Shown in pieces: positions 8,192-17,668 of a DNA stretch of 64,000 bases. The number at the start of each line of letters is the position of its first letter. Position 1 is the stretch's first letter. The stretch comes from Granulicella arctica (lineage in GTDB: Bacteria > Acidobacteriota > Terriglobia > Terriglobales > Acidobacteriaceae), in contig NZ_JAGTUT010000003.1 in the NCBI RefSeq assembly GCF_025685605.1, forward strand, positions 62,001 to 126,000, in the 5' to 3' direction. A program made the translations under genes and the position numbers. The notes beneath the pieces are model-generated. The model was not told the origin of the DNA. It did no database searches and was given only the letters and a program-made list of their open reading frames with translations.

Positions 8192-9355
8192 ATGGAGAGC
8201 ACACTGATTCTTACCCTAACGGCTGCGCTGTTCTTCAGCGGGAGTGCGGTGATGATAACCGCGCGCCTGCACAATAGGGGACTGATGGGGCTGGGATGGC
8301 TTGGTCTCTCGCTCGCATCTGGCGGGGTGGGAGTGGTCCTCCTGCTCAATTCGAATCGCCTGCCCTTGTTGGCTTCTGTGCTTTCGTGGGACATGTCTAT
8401 TCTGATCGCCTTGGTCCTGCTGCATGTCGGCGTCCTTGAGCTTGCTGCAAGCCGGTCGCTGTTTCCGACATTCGGCACCGCACTTCTTGCTTTCCAGGTA
8501 GGAAGCGATCTTTATTGTGTCTATGGTAACGCCGGCAACCGGTTTCGAATCACAGTCTTCGGCCTCCTTATTGCTGGACAGTTAATTGACACGGCCATTC
8601 ATCTTTTGAAGATCTCAAAGCACGGCGGGCAGCTTCCTTCGCAATTTACCGCCGTAATCCTTTGGGGTGCCGTCGCAACCAACTTAGTTCGAAGCTGCAT
8701 GGCCATCTATGGTCTCTCATGGGGCCGAGAGGTCACTCATCGAGTCTGGGATTTGACTACCATCGCATACACAGTCGCCGTACTAGGGGTAGCATTTGGT
8801 TTTTTCTGGACTTCGATAACAATCAGAACCTCCGGGCTTGAACACATGGCAGGGACTGATCCTCTAACGCGCTTGTTCAATCGGCGGCTGTTTCTTACAT
8901 GGTGTGAGAAGGAGTGGCTGAGAAGCCAGAAGACAGGTGCATTCTTTTCAATCCTGATGATTGACTTAGACCACTTTAAGCGCATCAACGATACCTTCGG
9001 CCACCACATAGGAGATCTCGCTTTATGTGCTGCCGTCGAGAAGATCCAGGATGCAATGCGCGGTATCGATGTGATAGGACGGTGGGGAGGGGAGGAGTTC
9101 GCGGCACTCTTGCCCGGGGCCAACCATCAAGCCGCCTGTTTGGTCGCGGACCGTGTTCGCAGAAACATCCAAAGGGTCTCTTTATCGCCCGTCTCCAAGG
9201 TCGGAACGGGAGGCGAGAAACGGCTAAGCCTGACAGCATGTGTCGGCATAGCAACCCACTTGAATGCAGAGGATACAGTGCAGGCAATGATGCGGCGCGC
9301 CGACCAGGCCCTCTATACCGCAAAGACAAATGGCCGCAATCGGGTGGATGGGTAA
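8192..9355 (+). CDS. Membrane diguanylate cyclase (GGDEF domain)
   Basis: The 387-residue protein has an N-terminal half with six or seven hydrophobic helices (roughly residues 1-210), followed by a GGDEF domain starting at 'DPLTRLFNRRLF'. The active-site loop reads GGEEF, which is catalytically competent. R-G-I-D five residues before it is an intact inhibitory I-site (RxxD), so product feedback is expected. It converts two GTP to c-di-GMP at the inner membrane. The sensor part resembles MASE-type domains, but I cannot name it. It is followed 230 bases later by a second c-di-GMP enzyme on the same strand. Confidence 0.92.
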   Translation: MESTLILTLTAALFFSGSAVMITARLHNRGLMGLGWLGLSLASGGVGVVLLLNSNRLPLLASVLSWDMSILIALVLLHVGVLELAASRSLFPTFGTALLAFQVGSDLYCVYGNAGNRFRITVFGLLIAGQLIDTAIHLLKISKHGGQLPSQFTAVILWGAVATNLVRSCMAIYGLSWGREVTHRVWDLTTIAYTVAVLGVAFGFFWTSITIRTSGLEHMAGTDPLTRLFNRRLFLTWCEKEWLRSQKTGAFFSILMIDLDHFKRINDTFGHHIGDLALCAAVEKIQDAMRGIDVIGRWGGEEFAALLPGANHQAACLVADRVRRNIQRVSLSPVSKVGTGGEKRLSLTACVGIATHLNAEDTVQAMMRRADQALYTAKTNGRNRVDG

Positions 9356-9590
9356 GAACGTTTACCTTCAAAGAAGTTGATATCAGACCCGTAAATCAGA
9401 CTCGTATACAGCGAGAGCCGGTACTACTAAGGAGAGCACGAGCCTTCAGTTTCATCTACACGCGGGGCACATTGGAAGTTAACTCTCTCCTACGCTAATC
9501 TTTTGGAGGAACCTCGGCTCGATTGTTTTGAGCGCAATCTAGAACGGATCAGCACACGTACCCTCTTAAAGTTAAATCTCGGCGGTGTCC

Positions 9591-11417
9591 ATGGCTCCAG
9601 TAGCGATCATTCAAGATCTCGGCGAGTCACAACGTTTGCTTGAGTCGGTGGTACATAATGCAAACGATGCCATTCTGATCACAGAGGCTGAGCCTTTGGA
9701 CGCTCCTGGTCCTCGCATTGTGTATGCAAACCCAGCGTTCACGCGGATGACCGGCTACTCCCTCCAGGATGTTCTCGGTAAATCACCACGCCTCTTACAG
9801 GGAGTACTAAGTGGTTCGGAAGCACCGGCGCGAATACGCGCGGCGCTTGGGGCATGGAAATCGATTGAGATTGAGCTCGTCAACTACCGGAAGGACGGAA
9901 AGCCTTTTTGGGTTCAATTGAGCATTTTTCCCGTTCCGAATGGTAGAGGGTGGTATACGCATTGGGTTTCGGTGCAGCGAGAGATCACGAAACGGAAGGA
10001 GTCAGAAGAGACAGCGACTGAATTGCGCGTGACAGCACTTCAGAACGAAGCGTTGAATGCAGAGATCGCGGAGCGGAAGCTCATTCAAGCAGAGTTGACT
10101 CGCGTTGCTTTCCATGACAGCCTCACAGCCCTGCCCAATCGTACCTATTTCATGCACTCTCTCAGAGCTCTCATAACTCGAGTGCGCGATGAAGACCAGC
10201 ACCATGCGTGTGTCCTCTACATTGACTTGGACCAATTCAAGGGGATCAACGACACCCTCGGGCACCATGTGGGAGATCTACTCCTGAACGAAACTGCGCA
10301 AAGGCTGCGGCGTTGCACCAAGGATGCAAACATACTCGCACGATTGGGCGGAGACGAGTTCGCCGTACTCCTCGAGAACATAGAAGACTCCAATCAGATT
10401 CTTCTGACTGCAAATCATATGCTGGATGCCATTAGGGGGCCAGTAGTGCTGATGGGAACCAAGCTCAGAGTGACCGCGAGCATTGGGATCTGCTTTGTCG
10501 ATCAACCATCACTTGCAGCGGAAGACGTACTGCGCGACGCAGACCTGGCCATGTACGCAGCGAAGAGGAAGGGCGGAGCGCTATGCGTCGTCTATAACGA
10601 AGGAATGCACGCAGCGGCGCTCGCCGAACTTCAAATCAAGCTTCAGCTTGCACAGGCATTGGATCAAGAGGAATTCGAGGTTTACTATCAACCGTTCGTG
10701 GATACAAGAACGGGAATGATCCACGGCATGGAGGCTCTGATCCGGTGGAATCATCCGACACGCGGCCTGTTGACTCCCCATGCGTTCATTCCAATTGCGG
10801 AAGATACCGGTCTCATCGTAGAGCTTGGGCTGTGGATTTTGAGACAAGCCTGCAAGGACTTTTTAATAATCCGTCAGGTCTCAAAACAAGAGCTCTGCCT
10901 TAGCGTCAATGTTTCCAGTCGGCAGTTGGAGGAACCGCGCTTCCTTCCTTGTCTTGAAACGCTCCTGAGTGAGACCGGAATGGATGCCGAGCTTCTTATG
11001 TTGGAGATTACGGAAAGCGTCCTCCTCAAAGAGGCTGGAAGCGTCGGAGAGGTTCTCCAAAGTATTCGACGTCTTGGAGTGAAGATCGCCTTTGACGACT
11101 TTGGGGTCGGCTATTCGTCGTTGAACTACTTGAGAAAGTTTCCCATCGATACGCTCAAAATAGATCAATCGTTCGTTAGGGTGATGGGTCATGACCCTGT
11201 TACGGCGAGCATTATCGAGACGATTATCAAGTTAGCTCAAACACTCGGAATCGCTGTGTCAGCAGAAGGTATAGAGACTGAAGCAGAAGCTGAAGCTCTT
11301 CAAAGCTATGGCTGCAGTCGCGTTCAGGGCTATCTATACAGCGGGCCTGTACCGCTATATGGCCTTATCGAGATGCTTTCGAGCCCGAATCCTGCCGCTC
11401 TATGGCGTAAGTTTTGA
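9591..11417 (+). CDS. PAS-GGDEF-EAL c-di-GMP turnover protein
   Basis: About 608 residues. A PAS domain (about 15-130) includes 'YANPAFTRMTGYSLQDVLGKSPRLLQG', LOV-like in layout but lacking the photoactive Cys (KSPR instead of NCRF). A GGDEF domain (about 175-335) has the canonical R-L-G-G-D-E-F. An EAL domain (about 350-600) has E-A-L-I-R-W, 'NVSSRQL', 'DDFGVGYSSLNYL', 'LKIDQSFV' and 'SAEGIETEAEA', so all metal and catalytic residues for c-di-GMP hydrolysis appear present. It may make or degrade c-di-GMP. No membrane segment is seen. The ATG at 9591 is used; an in-frame GTG at 9585 is also possible. Confidence 0.92.
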   Translation: MAPVAIIQDLGESQRLLESVVHNANDAILITEAEPLDAPGPRIVYANPAFTRMTGYSLQDVLGKSPRLLQGVLSGSEAPARIRAALGAWKSIEIELVNYRKDGKPFWVQLSIFPVPNGRGWYTHWVSVQREITKRKESEETATELRVTALQNEALNAEIAERKLIQAELTRVAFHDSLTALPNRTYFMHSLRALITRVRDEDQHHACVLYIDLDQFKGINDTLGHHVGDLLLNETAQRLRRCTKDANILARLGGDEFAVLLENIEDSNQILLTANHMLDAIRGPVVLMGTKLRVTASIGICFVDQPSLAAEDVLRDADLAMYAAKRKGGALCVVYNEGMHAAALAELQIKLQLAQALDQEEFEVYYQPFVDTRTGMIHGMEALIRWNHPTRGLLTPHAFIPIAEDTGLIVELGLWILRQACKDFLIIRQVSKQELCLSVNVSSRQLEEPRFLPCLETLLSETGMDAELLMLEITESVLLKEAGSVGEVLQSIRRLGVKIAFDDFGVGYSSLNYLRKFPIDTLKIDQSFVRVMGHDPVTASIIETIIKLAQTLGIAVSAEGIETEAEAEALQSYGCSRVQGYLYSGPVPLYGLIEMLSSPNPAALWRKF

Positions 11418-12088
11418 TCATCGGAAAGACTTCGCTTAGATCTTTTCAGAACATGAGACCAAGGCAGAGGGAAACAATGGAAAGACACCATACAGGTCGT
11501 TAGAAGTTGGCTAGCTTGGTTATAATCCTAGTGAGCAACCAGGCATTCCTCCGCACATTATGCAGTGAGACTTCACTTCTTGTCTTTGATGGAAAGCTTA
11601 TCAGCCTATACTCTTGCATGACCCGCCAGGCTATGACCTACCAGCAGTTATGGGAAAGGTCTCGCCTGACCGCAGGCGACGATGAAGCATCCGTCTTTCG
11701 CTATCCTCCTCAGTAAGATTCCCCCACACCCAAATCACAGAGAAGGACCATGCGCCCTCGCGAGCGTTGCTCTCTGCGCTAAACAGGTATTACCTAGAGC
11801 GAAGAGTTCGACCCGATCACCCTTCCAGCTCAGGTCACATCTAGCTCATGCCGTCTCTATAATCCTGAACAGTTCGCTCTGCGGGTCAGCGCGAAACACA
11901 TAGTAGCGCTGGTCTGTGAGGGCAGCCGAGGCGTGTTTGCGCCGAGACCGAGCAACCAGACAAACAGTGCGGGCGGCAATTGCAACCGCAGATCACAGGA
12001 GATTAGAAAGCAAAGATTGCTCGTAAGTTCAAGGTTGAAAGTGTGGACTACCCTGAAGTGAGCGCCTTCGCGCTCCAAGGAGAACCAT
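11418..12088. other. 670-base intergenic stretch without a recognised gene
   Basis: Short open frames exist (for example 11507-11716 on the plus strand), but they have no family features or good ribosome sites. I see no tRNA, repeat or strong hairpin. The last 30 bases carry the ribosome site (AAGGAG, 12075-12080) of the small secreted peptide. Confidence 0.35.
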
Positions 12089-12286
12089 ATGAAGAAGCAG
12101 TGTGTTTTGATTCTGGCCGCAATCGTTGCTCTTTCCGCCTTCCCCATCACGATGTCGGCTCAGCTGGCCAACCCGCAGGTAATGGGAGGTTCCAACCCTC
12201 GTCCTCAGGTGATGGGAGGTTCTAATCCACGGCCCCAAGTGGCAGAGACCTTTTACTCGGCCGTCCTCGCATATTTAGGGTTTTAG
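12089..12286 (+). CDS. Small secreted peptide with NPRPQVMGGS repeats (65 aa)
   Basis: The 65-residue product starts with a clear Sec signal peptide (MKKQCVLILAAIVALSAF..., predicted cleavage after SAQ at about residue 25). The mature part holds three near-copies of N-P-(R-P)-Q-V-M-G-G-S, then the hydrophobic ending AETFYSAVLAYLGF. AAGGAG precedes the ATG by 8 bases. The DNA repeats mirror the peptide repeats (aatgggaggttc / gatgggaggttct). It lies directly before two membrane-protein genes on the same strand. I do not recognise a family. The features fit an exported signalling or precursor peptide, but that is inference. Confidence 0.6.
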   Translation: MKKQCVLILAAIVALSAFPITMSAQLANPQVMGGSNPRPQVMGGSNPRPQVAETFYSAVLAYLGF

Positions 12287-12314
12287 GAAACACTAGAGAG
12301 TCGTTAGAATCACT

Positions 12315-13118
12315 GTGCTGAGGTGCATCTTGAATCTGACTGTCATGGCAACGGTCCTGTGGGCTACGGGCTTCGTTCTGAACGCAGTCCTCTTAATCGT
12401 GCTGCTCTCCAAGCGGCGATACAGGACCGTTCCATGGTTTACCTTATGGATTGCGTCACAGAGCCTCTACACAATTGCTCTATTCGGAGCTTTTAGGCTT
12501 TCATCAAAGCACGTTTACGGGATCGTGTACTGGTCTTGTGACTTCCTCGACGTCGTACTACAGCTTGCAGTCATCCTGGAGGTAGCAGCCATCGTTCTTC
12601 GGCGGAGGGAGCGTTGGGTCTCAGGTGCCGGATCTCGGCTCATTCTTACGGGAACGATTGCCTTATTCATAGCTCTAGGAATGGCGTGGTCCATGCATCC
12701 AGCAGCAGGCAGCGAGCTGGATGCACTATTTGCGCGCGCAAGCGTCTTTACCACAGTCCTAGTTTTTCTTATGTTTCTGGGGGTTGTTATCGCCTCCCGC
12801 CAACTAGGGTTGGGATGGCGAAGTTATGCCATGAGAGAAAGTTATGGATTTATTGTGTGGGTGACAATTGGCTTTGTGACCGACGGGCTTCATGCATACT
12901 GGTGCACTTTAGGGCACTTCAACTTGCTTGAGAACGTGCACATAGCAGTTTTTCAGCTCGCTGCTGTCTACTGGACAGTCGTATTCTGGCTGCCGGAGCC
13001 AGCTGAATCTCCGGTCATCCCCGAAAGTACTGATTCACTCGAAGCGTTAGGAAGGCGTTTAGAATACAGACAACGGTCAAGTGCCGTTCCTGCGATCGAT
13101 AGGACTTCGCCAAAATGA
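12315..13118 (+). CDS. Seven-helix integral membrane protein of unknown function
   Basis: About 267 residues with seven hydrophobic helices, for example 'ATGFVLNAVLLIVLL', 'FLDVVLQLAVILEVAAIVL', 'LILTGTIALFIALGMAW', 'VFTTVLVFLMFLGVVIA' and 'IAVFQLAAVYWTVVFWL', followed by a polar tail of about 50 residues. The start could be GTG 12315 or ATG 12345. Its stop overlaps the next start by ATGA, so it is coupled to the downstream gene. Function is not recognised. Its position after the secreted repeat peptide makes a receptor or sensor role possible but unproven. Confidence 0.65.
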   Translation: MLRCILNLTVMATVLWATGFVLNAVLLIVLLSKRRYRTVPWFTLWIASQSLYTIALFGAFRLSSKHVYGIVYWSCDFLDVVLQLAVILEVAAIVLRRRERWVSGAGSRLILTGTIALFIALGMAWSMHPAAGSELDALFARASVFTTVLVFLMFLGVVIASRQLGLGWRSYAMRESYGFIVWVTIGFVTDGLHAYWCTLGHFNLLENVHIAVFQLAAVYWTVVFWLPEPAESPVIPESTDSLEALGRRLEYRQRSSAVPAIDRTSPK

Positions 13119-13639
13119 CCTTCTTTGTTCTGTACCTTCTTGTATTCCTCGGCGGCGTTGGATATTTCATTGACACTGGATACAAGCGACGCAGACTTCT
13201 CACACAAAGCTGGGGAGAAGTGCTTGGTAAGTTAGATCCTATTGATCTCGAAGGCATTCGGCTGATTGCTGAAAACTTTCAAAGTTTAGACCGCGACCAA
13301 GTTCGGTTCGACGCTAAGGAAATGTGGGAGGTCGTCGGTGGCTTACCTGGTCTAAAAAGGCTGAAAAGGAACGCTTGGGCGATGCTGAATCTGGCGGTTT
13401 ACGCTGAAAAGTGGAATCGCGAGCAGGCGCATTTGGTTTCGGAGATGATTCGCCAGGATGCGACTCGACTCAACCGCGCAATTGTTCGGATCCAGCTAGG
13501 CTTCTTCCTTCAGTTTGGATTTATGAAGTCCACCTTCTACCTTCAGCAAGCGGTGTCGTCCTACGCTCTTGTTCGGAGTCAGTTCGTTGGTCTCTATTAC
13601 ACAGCTCATCTTGGCCCTATACCCGGCCTGGAGTCGTAG
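13115..13639 (+). CDS. Membrane-anchored protein of unknown function (174 aa)
   Basis: The protein starts inside the stop region of the seven-helix gene (ATGA overlap). One transmembrane helix lies at residues 2-19 (TFFVLYLLVFLGGVGYFI), followed by a soluble, mainly helical domain with 'LDPIDLEGIRLIAENF' and 'MWEVVGGLPGLKRLKRNAWAMLNLAVYAEKW'. A second weakly hydrophobic stretch lies near residue 130. I do not recognise a family. Coupled translation implies it works with the seven-helix protein. Confidence 0.6.
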   Translation: MTFFVLYLLVFLGGVGYFIDTGYKRRRLLTQSWGEVLGKLDPIDLEGIRLIAENFQSLDRDQVRFDAKEMWEVVGGLPGLKRLKRNAWAMLNLAVYAEKWNREQAHLVSEMIRQDATRLNRAIVRIQLGFFLQFGFMKSTFYLQQAVSSYALVRSQFVGLYYTAHLGPIPGLES

Positions 13640-13799
13640 CCAGACCGGTGAGTCTCTGGTTCCTCGCGAAAAGCGGACGAGAAACAGTTTGACCTGTCCC
13701 AGGAATCTAGTATCCCTGCCGGACACGCCCTTCCCGCACGCGTATCGAGCCGACCCGTGTCCTCGTCCTTTGCTGAGCCGATCGCTACTCGTCGAAAGA

Positions 13800-14500
13800 T
13801 CATCTATAGGACCGGTCTCGGGCCGCCGTTGACCGATCGATCAAACTTGCCTTATCCCAGAATCGCATCAGATAGCTGGCTTTCACAAAGAATTGCCGTC
13901 CATCGTTCAAGTAGCCAGGACCGCGTGGCAGGATAGGCTCGTCGTGTCACAGCCCGGGCTGGCACCTCGAATGGGCGTGCAGATCGTGTGGTCCAGATTC
14001 TGTAGGTCGTTATTCCAGCCCACATAGATCGCTGTGCCAGGGTGCGAAAGCCAAGTGAAGAGAGCCTGCGTCTGCACCTGCTTTGTTCGAGCCAGTGTCG
14101 TCTCCGCCGCGTTCGCCAGGTTGGAGTCATACTCAACAATGACGCGCGCCGACATGGAGCGTGTGAACTGGTAGTTGATCTTCGTGCGAAGCACCTGATT
14201 CTCGTAGACGAAAGCTCCCGTGTGCGCATTGTGATCGCGATCCAGCAGGTGTGTCTCGTCCGCGGTAAGCTGGCGAAAGGGTTGCAATGTAAACAGCGCC
14301 TGCACAAAGCCTTGATGCAGCAGAGCCGGGCCCTGTCCCGGGAGCGGGTTATAGTTTACGTTGCCTGCGTGCTCCGCAACCACGTTGAAGTTGAACTTCG
14401 CCGATGGCTGTCCGCGGGCAACAAAGCCCGCGTAGTTCTCCGTAAAGTTCACACTCTGCGCAAGGGCGTACCCGTTCTGCGGACCTACCGTGAAGAGCAA
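13800..14500 (-). pseudogene. Remnant of a DUF5916 outer-membrane-type protein (C-terminal part)
   Basis: On the minus strand a frame gives 'NYQFTRSMSARVIVEYDSNL', 'ARTKQVQTQALFTWLSHPGTAIYVGWNNDLQNLD', the beta-barrel-like C-terminus of DUF5916 proteins. Near 13930 the frame shifts; the other frame then gives GPGYLNDGRQFFVKASYLM and RFWDK, the expected family ending. The N-terminal several hundred residues are missing. Near 14470-14500 the sequence runs into a different pseudogene (TolB-like). It cannot make a working protein. Confidence 0.7.
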
Positions 14501-14945
14501 GCTTCTCCAGCTTGCCGTCACGATTGAGCAGAAAGAAAGAGACATCGTGCGACTAGTTCGGCGCTTCGATGTGCGTGGGGCATAACGTATTCGACATGGC
14601 GATCAGTGGAAGCACATTAACGGTTTCGAGCGCGCTATACAACACTGGCGAGCCTGTCGAAAGCGGGACTTTCTCCAACTTGACATTTGCAAATACAGCC
14701 TTCTCAACAGCCTTTTCGTCATGAGCGGAGACTCTGATACCAACATAGAAGGGTTCTTTAAGGACCAGCTTCGTAGATGCCCTTGGCATGCTCAGCTTGC
14801 CATCTTTTCCAGAGACGAAGGTATAGAAGAAATCACCACGCTTCTCAAGCTTCACGGTATGCGGCACCGATACATTAATCTCTACATCGGGGTCGTTGCC
14901 ACCCGTCACATCGCGATAATTGAATCTCGGAGATGAGGGCGATGC
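14500..14945 (-). pseudogene. Remnant of a TolB-like / DUF1349-type protein
   Basis: The minus strand reads 'SPSSPRFNYRDVTGGNDPD', 'VPHTVKLEKRGDFFYTFVSG', 'LKEPFYVGIRVSAHDEKAVEKAVF' and 'SALETVNV', a segment I associate with acidobacterial TolB-propeller proteins with a DUF1349-like domain. It continues in the same frame after a stop: IEAPN-stop-SHDVSFFLLNRDGKL, where family members have Trp (TGG changed to TAG at about 14553). Both ends are missing. The gene is a fragment joined to the DUF5916 remnant by a deletion. Confidence 0.65.
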
Positions 14946-15428
14946 TCTCTCCTCATGATGGCAAGCAATATAGTGGAAGGCACATTGCCGGCACGGCCGC
15001 TACGCTGACCCTTGAATTCTTTCTCCTTGCACTCTTTGCCTGTTTCTATCCGGTTGTTCCGCAGGCAGTTGGCGGCGGCAGGCTGGAGCAGCGCGACGTA
15101 TGGGTTCAAAGACAGCCTGGAACGTGCTGCGTTCCTGCAACGTCGATCTTCCTGCTGAGCATCTGCCGGATGAGGATGCTTTCCTGCTCAGAGGTCTTTG
15201 GGTTCTTCACGAAAGCAGGGACAATTTCATCATTTGAAGAGCCGCGTGCCCTACGAACGCTCTTCCAAAGATTTTAATCAAGACCTATCAATGGCCTCAG
15301 TAGCATCTCTCAACGAACCATCCTCGCGACATCTACGTATGCATTTCCAGCATTGAAGGAAGAAAGCTTTTCCAATGCCTTCAGCAGGAACACCCGGGAA
15401 CACCCTAAGCTACAGAAATTGCCTCACT
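14946..15428. other. Degenerate stretch without an intact gene
   Basis: About 480 bases. The minus strand shows short protein-like pieces in different frames (for example 'DEIVPAFVKNPKTSEQ' near 15220 and 'NPYVALLQPAAANCLRNN' near 15100), separated by stops. They look like further decay of whatever preceded the TolB-like remnant, but I cannot name a family. Confidence 0.4.
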
Positions 15429-16505
15429 TCAGTTGGTATCGTCGATCGGCTCTTCAGGTGCGTTCTGAAGATAGAACTCGTGAAGCTTCGCCTGAAGCAG
15501 TTCCTTGTCGGGAAGTTGAGTTTTGTACTCGGCGATGAGAGTCGGAGACAGACTTCGGCTTAGCGCGAACTCAACCACCTCGTTATTCTTGCTGGCGCAA
15601 AGCAAGACGCCGATGCTGGGCTGTTCGTGAGGTTTTCTGACGTTTCGATCGAGAGCTTCAAGGTAGAAGTCGAGTTTACCAAGATACTCTGGTTCGAAAC
15701 GGCCAACCTTGAGTTCCACGGCAATCAGACAGTTGAGTCCTCGGTGGAAGAACAGCAGATCCAAGGCGAAGTCTCTGTCCCCGACCTGGAGCGGGTATTC
15801 TGAGCCTACGAAGCAGAAGTCACGGCCAAGCTCAATGAGGAAATCCTTCAGTTTGTGGAGCAAGCCTTGGTGCAGATCAGCTTCAGGATGCTCTGGAGGA
15901 AGGCCTAAAAATTCAACGGCATAGGCATCTTTGAAGATGCTTAGCGCTTCCGGGTATCTTTGTGTCACCAGTGGTGACACTTTTGGAGGACTGAGGACCA
16001 CTCTCTCGAATAGAGCGTTCTTGAACTGTCGCTCGAGTTCCCTCTTGCTCCACCTCTCTCGAATTGCAATTTTTATGTAGAACTCTCTCTCTTCAGGTCG
16101 TTTGCTTTGCCCAAGAATGACTAGGTGATGGGACCACGGCAATTGTGTCACCAGTGGAGACACAATTGGATCGCTTACATATGCCTCATAGAATTGCCTC
16201 ATTCTGAAGAGATTGCGTCGCGTAAAACCCCTGAGGTTCGGCTCTTTGCGAGCGATGTACGCAGCGAGCTCATCCACCACCCCGTCGCCCCAGTCCGCCT
16301 CTTCAATCTTCCGTCTGATCATCGCCCCAATCTCCCAATAAAGCGAAATGAGGGTCGAGTTGACGGCCTGCAATGCTCGATCCCGCGAGGTCGATATCAG
16401 GGTCAAAATCTCGCTGAATTCCGTATTGCGGCGCTGCGCAATGGCCTCCTTTACATGGGAGAGCTTCGCGGCATCCTTCGTAGGCGTCAGGTCATTCTTC
16501 GGCAT
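15429..16505 (-). CDS. DUF1016 / YhcG-family PD-(D/E)XK nuclease
   Basis: The 358-residue protein has the DUF1016 N-terminal domain ('LYWEIGAMIRRKIEEADWGDGVVDELA', 'GFTRRNLFRMRQFYEAY', 'LPWSHHLVIL') and the C-terminal PDDEXK nuclease fold ('CFVGSEYPLQVGDRDFALDLLFFHRGLNCLIAVELKVGRF'). The catalytic set D...E-L-K is intact. Residues 'PLVTQ' occur twice (VSPLVTQLPW and VSPLVTQRYP), an internal repetition mirrored in the DNA (tgtcaccagtggtgacac near 15962 and tgtcaccagtggagacac near 16145). ATG 16505 or 16517 may be the start. YhcG-type proteins are found with restriction and phage-defence genes. It lies beside an integrase in the same orientation. Confidence 0.88.
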   Translation of the reverse strand: MPKNDLTPTKDAAKLSHVKEAIAQRRNTEFSEILTLISTSRDRALQAVNSTLISLYWEIGAMIRRKIEEADWGDGVVDELAAYIARKEPNLRGFTRRNLFRMRQFYEAYVSDPIVSPLVTQLPWSHHLVILGQSKRPEEREFYIKIAIRERWSKRELERQFKNALFERVVLSPPKVSPLVTQRYPEALSIFKDAYAVEFLGLPPEHPEADLHQGLLHKLKDFLIELGRDFCFVGSEYPLQVGDRDFALDLLFFHRGLNCLIAVELKVGRFEPEYLGKLDFYLEALDRNVRKPHEQPSIGVLLCASKNNEVVEFALSRSLSPTLIAEYKTQLPDKELLQAKLHEFYLQNAPEEPIDDTN

Positions 16506-16572
16506 GCTGTGAACCATGATAGTCGGTACAACATGGACGGCTTCTACCCGACTAAGGAGCTAAGCTCATATA

Positions 16573-17550
16573 TCAAAGACCCAAATTGTCGTTCACCGCC
16601 ACGACGATCTCCTGCTCCGCTCCAAGGTACCGTTCGGTCGTCTGGATAGACGAGTGCCCGAGCAGGAACTTGATCTGCTCGAGGTCGCCGCCGCCCTTGC
16701 GGCAGAGCTTGGCACAGGTTCTGCGGAGATCGTGGGCCCCGAAGCGTTCGATCCCGATCTGCTTGGCGGATTGCTCGACGACCGACCAGATGGCCCAGTC
16801 GCTCAGGGTCTCGCCGCGGATCTTGCTCCCCTTGCCGATCCGGACGAGGAGCCGGCCTTGCTCGATGCCGGCCGCTTCCCGCCAGGCGTCGATTCCCTTC
16901 TTGACCCAGATCGGGATCGCGACCGTGCGGATCCGCCGGCCCTTTCCTTCGAGATCGGCCAGGACCCAGCGGCCCTCCCGCTGCTGAATCGTCGCGACCT
17001 CCAGTTCAGCTAGTTCGGTCCGGCGCAGGGCGCAGCCGACCAGCAGGGCCAGGATGACGTAGTCGCACTTACCCTTAAGGGTCGACCGGTCCGGCACGGC
17101 CAGCAACTCCTTGGCCTGCTCGCGGGTCAGCCAATTTCCCATCCGGGTTCCCGCCTGCTTGATGTTCGGGATCGAGGTCAGCTGCGCCGCCTCCTCGACC
17201 CCGAGCATGCCGTTCTTCTGCGCTTCCGTCACCATGCGCCGCATGGCCGCGAGCCGCACGTTGATGGTCGACGGCGCGAGCGCCTCGAGGCTCGCGCGGT
17301 ACTCCATGAGGAGCGTGCGGGTGAGAGGTTGGCTGGCAGCGAACCGGAACAGCTGGTCAAGGGCGGTCGCGTAGTTTCGCCTGGAGTGGGCGGACGGGAC
17401 CGTGTCCAGAACCATGCGGCGGAGGAGCGCCTGAGCTGGGGTCAGCGCAAAAGCACTTCCCTGCCTTGCTAAATCGGGGCCGTTTGAGGCTGGATGACCG
17501 GATTCGAGCAGAAATGGCATGAAAACCAGTTTACCCATGACAAGTGACAT
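16573..17550 (-). CDS. Tyrosine recombinase / integrase (XerC/XerD-type fold)
   Basis: About 325 residues. The N-terminal SAM-like core-binding domain covers roughly 45-130 ('SRRNYATALDQLFRFAAS', 'APSTINVRLAAMRRMV'). The catalytic domain follows, with Arg in 'GCALRRTELAELE', 'AHDLRRTCAKLCRKGG' (H-x-x-R), 'FLLGHSSIQTTERYLG' (H and the nucleophile Tyr). All catalytic residues are visible. Starts at 17550, 17538 or 17520 are possible, since all are in-frame ATGs. It could resolve plasmid multimers or have mobilised the adjacent genes. No attachment site is recognised. Confidence 0.92.
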   Translation of the reverse strand: MSLVMGKLVFMPFLLESGHPASNGPDLARQGSAFALTPAQALLRRMVLDTVPSAHSRRNYATALDQLFRFAASQPLTRTLLMEYRASLEALAPSTINVRLAAMRRMVTEAQKNGMLGVEEAAQLTSIPNIKQAGTRMGNWLTREQAKELLAVPDRSTLKGKCDYVILALLVGCALRRTELAELEVATIQQREGRWVLADLEGKGRRIRTVAIPIWVKKGIDAWREAAGIEQGRLLVRIGKGSKIRGETLSDWAIWSVVEQSAKQIGIERFGAHDLRRTCAKLCRKGGGDLEQIKFLLGHSSIQTTERYLGAEQEIVVAVNDNLGL

Positions 17551-17668
17551 TCTCGTGGGTAATAACTCACAGATGCTCCACAGGTTAATGCGCGATCACG
17601 CACTCATTCCCTTCCGCCCGGAAAGCCTCTACACTAGCGTGATTGCTGATCTTTCGAAAGGTTCAACC

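Noticed and set aside
11507-11716. 69-codon plus-strand frame after the PAS-GGDEF-EAL gene
   Set aside because: No ribosome site or family feature is visible; the composition looks random.
16125-16649. 174-codon plus-strand frame opposite the DUF1016 gene
   Set aside because: It is antisense to a well-supported nuclease gene.
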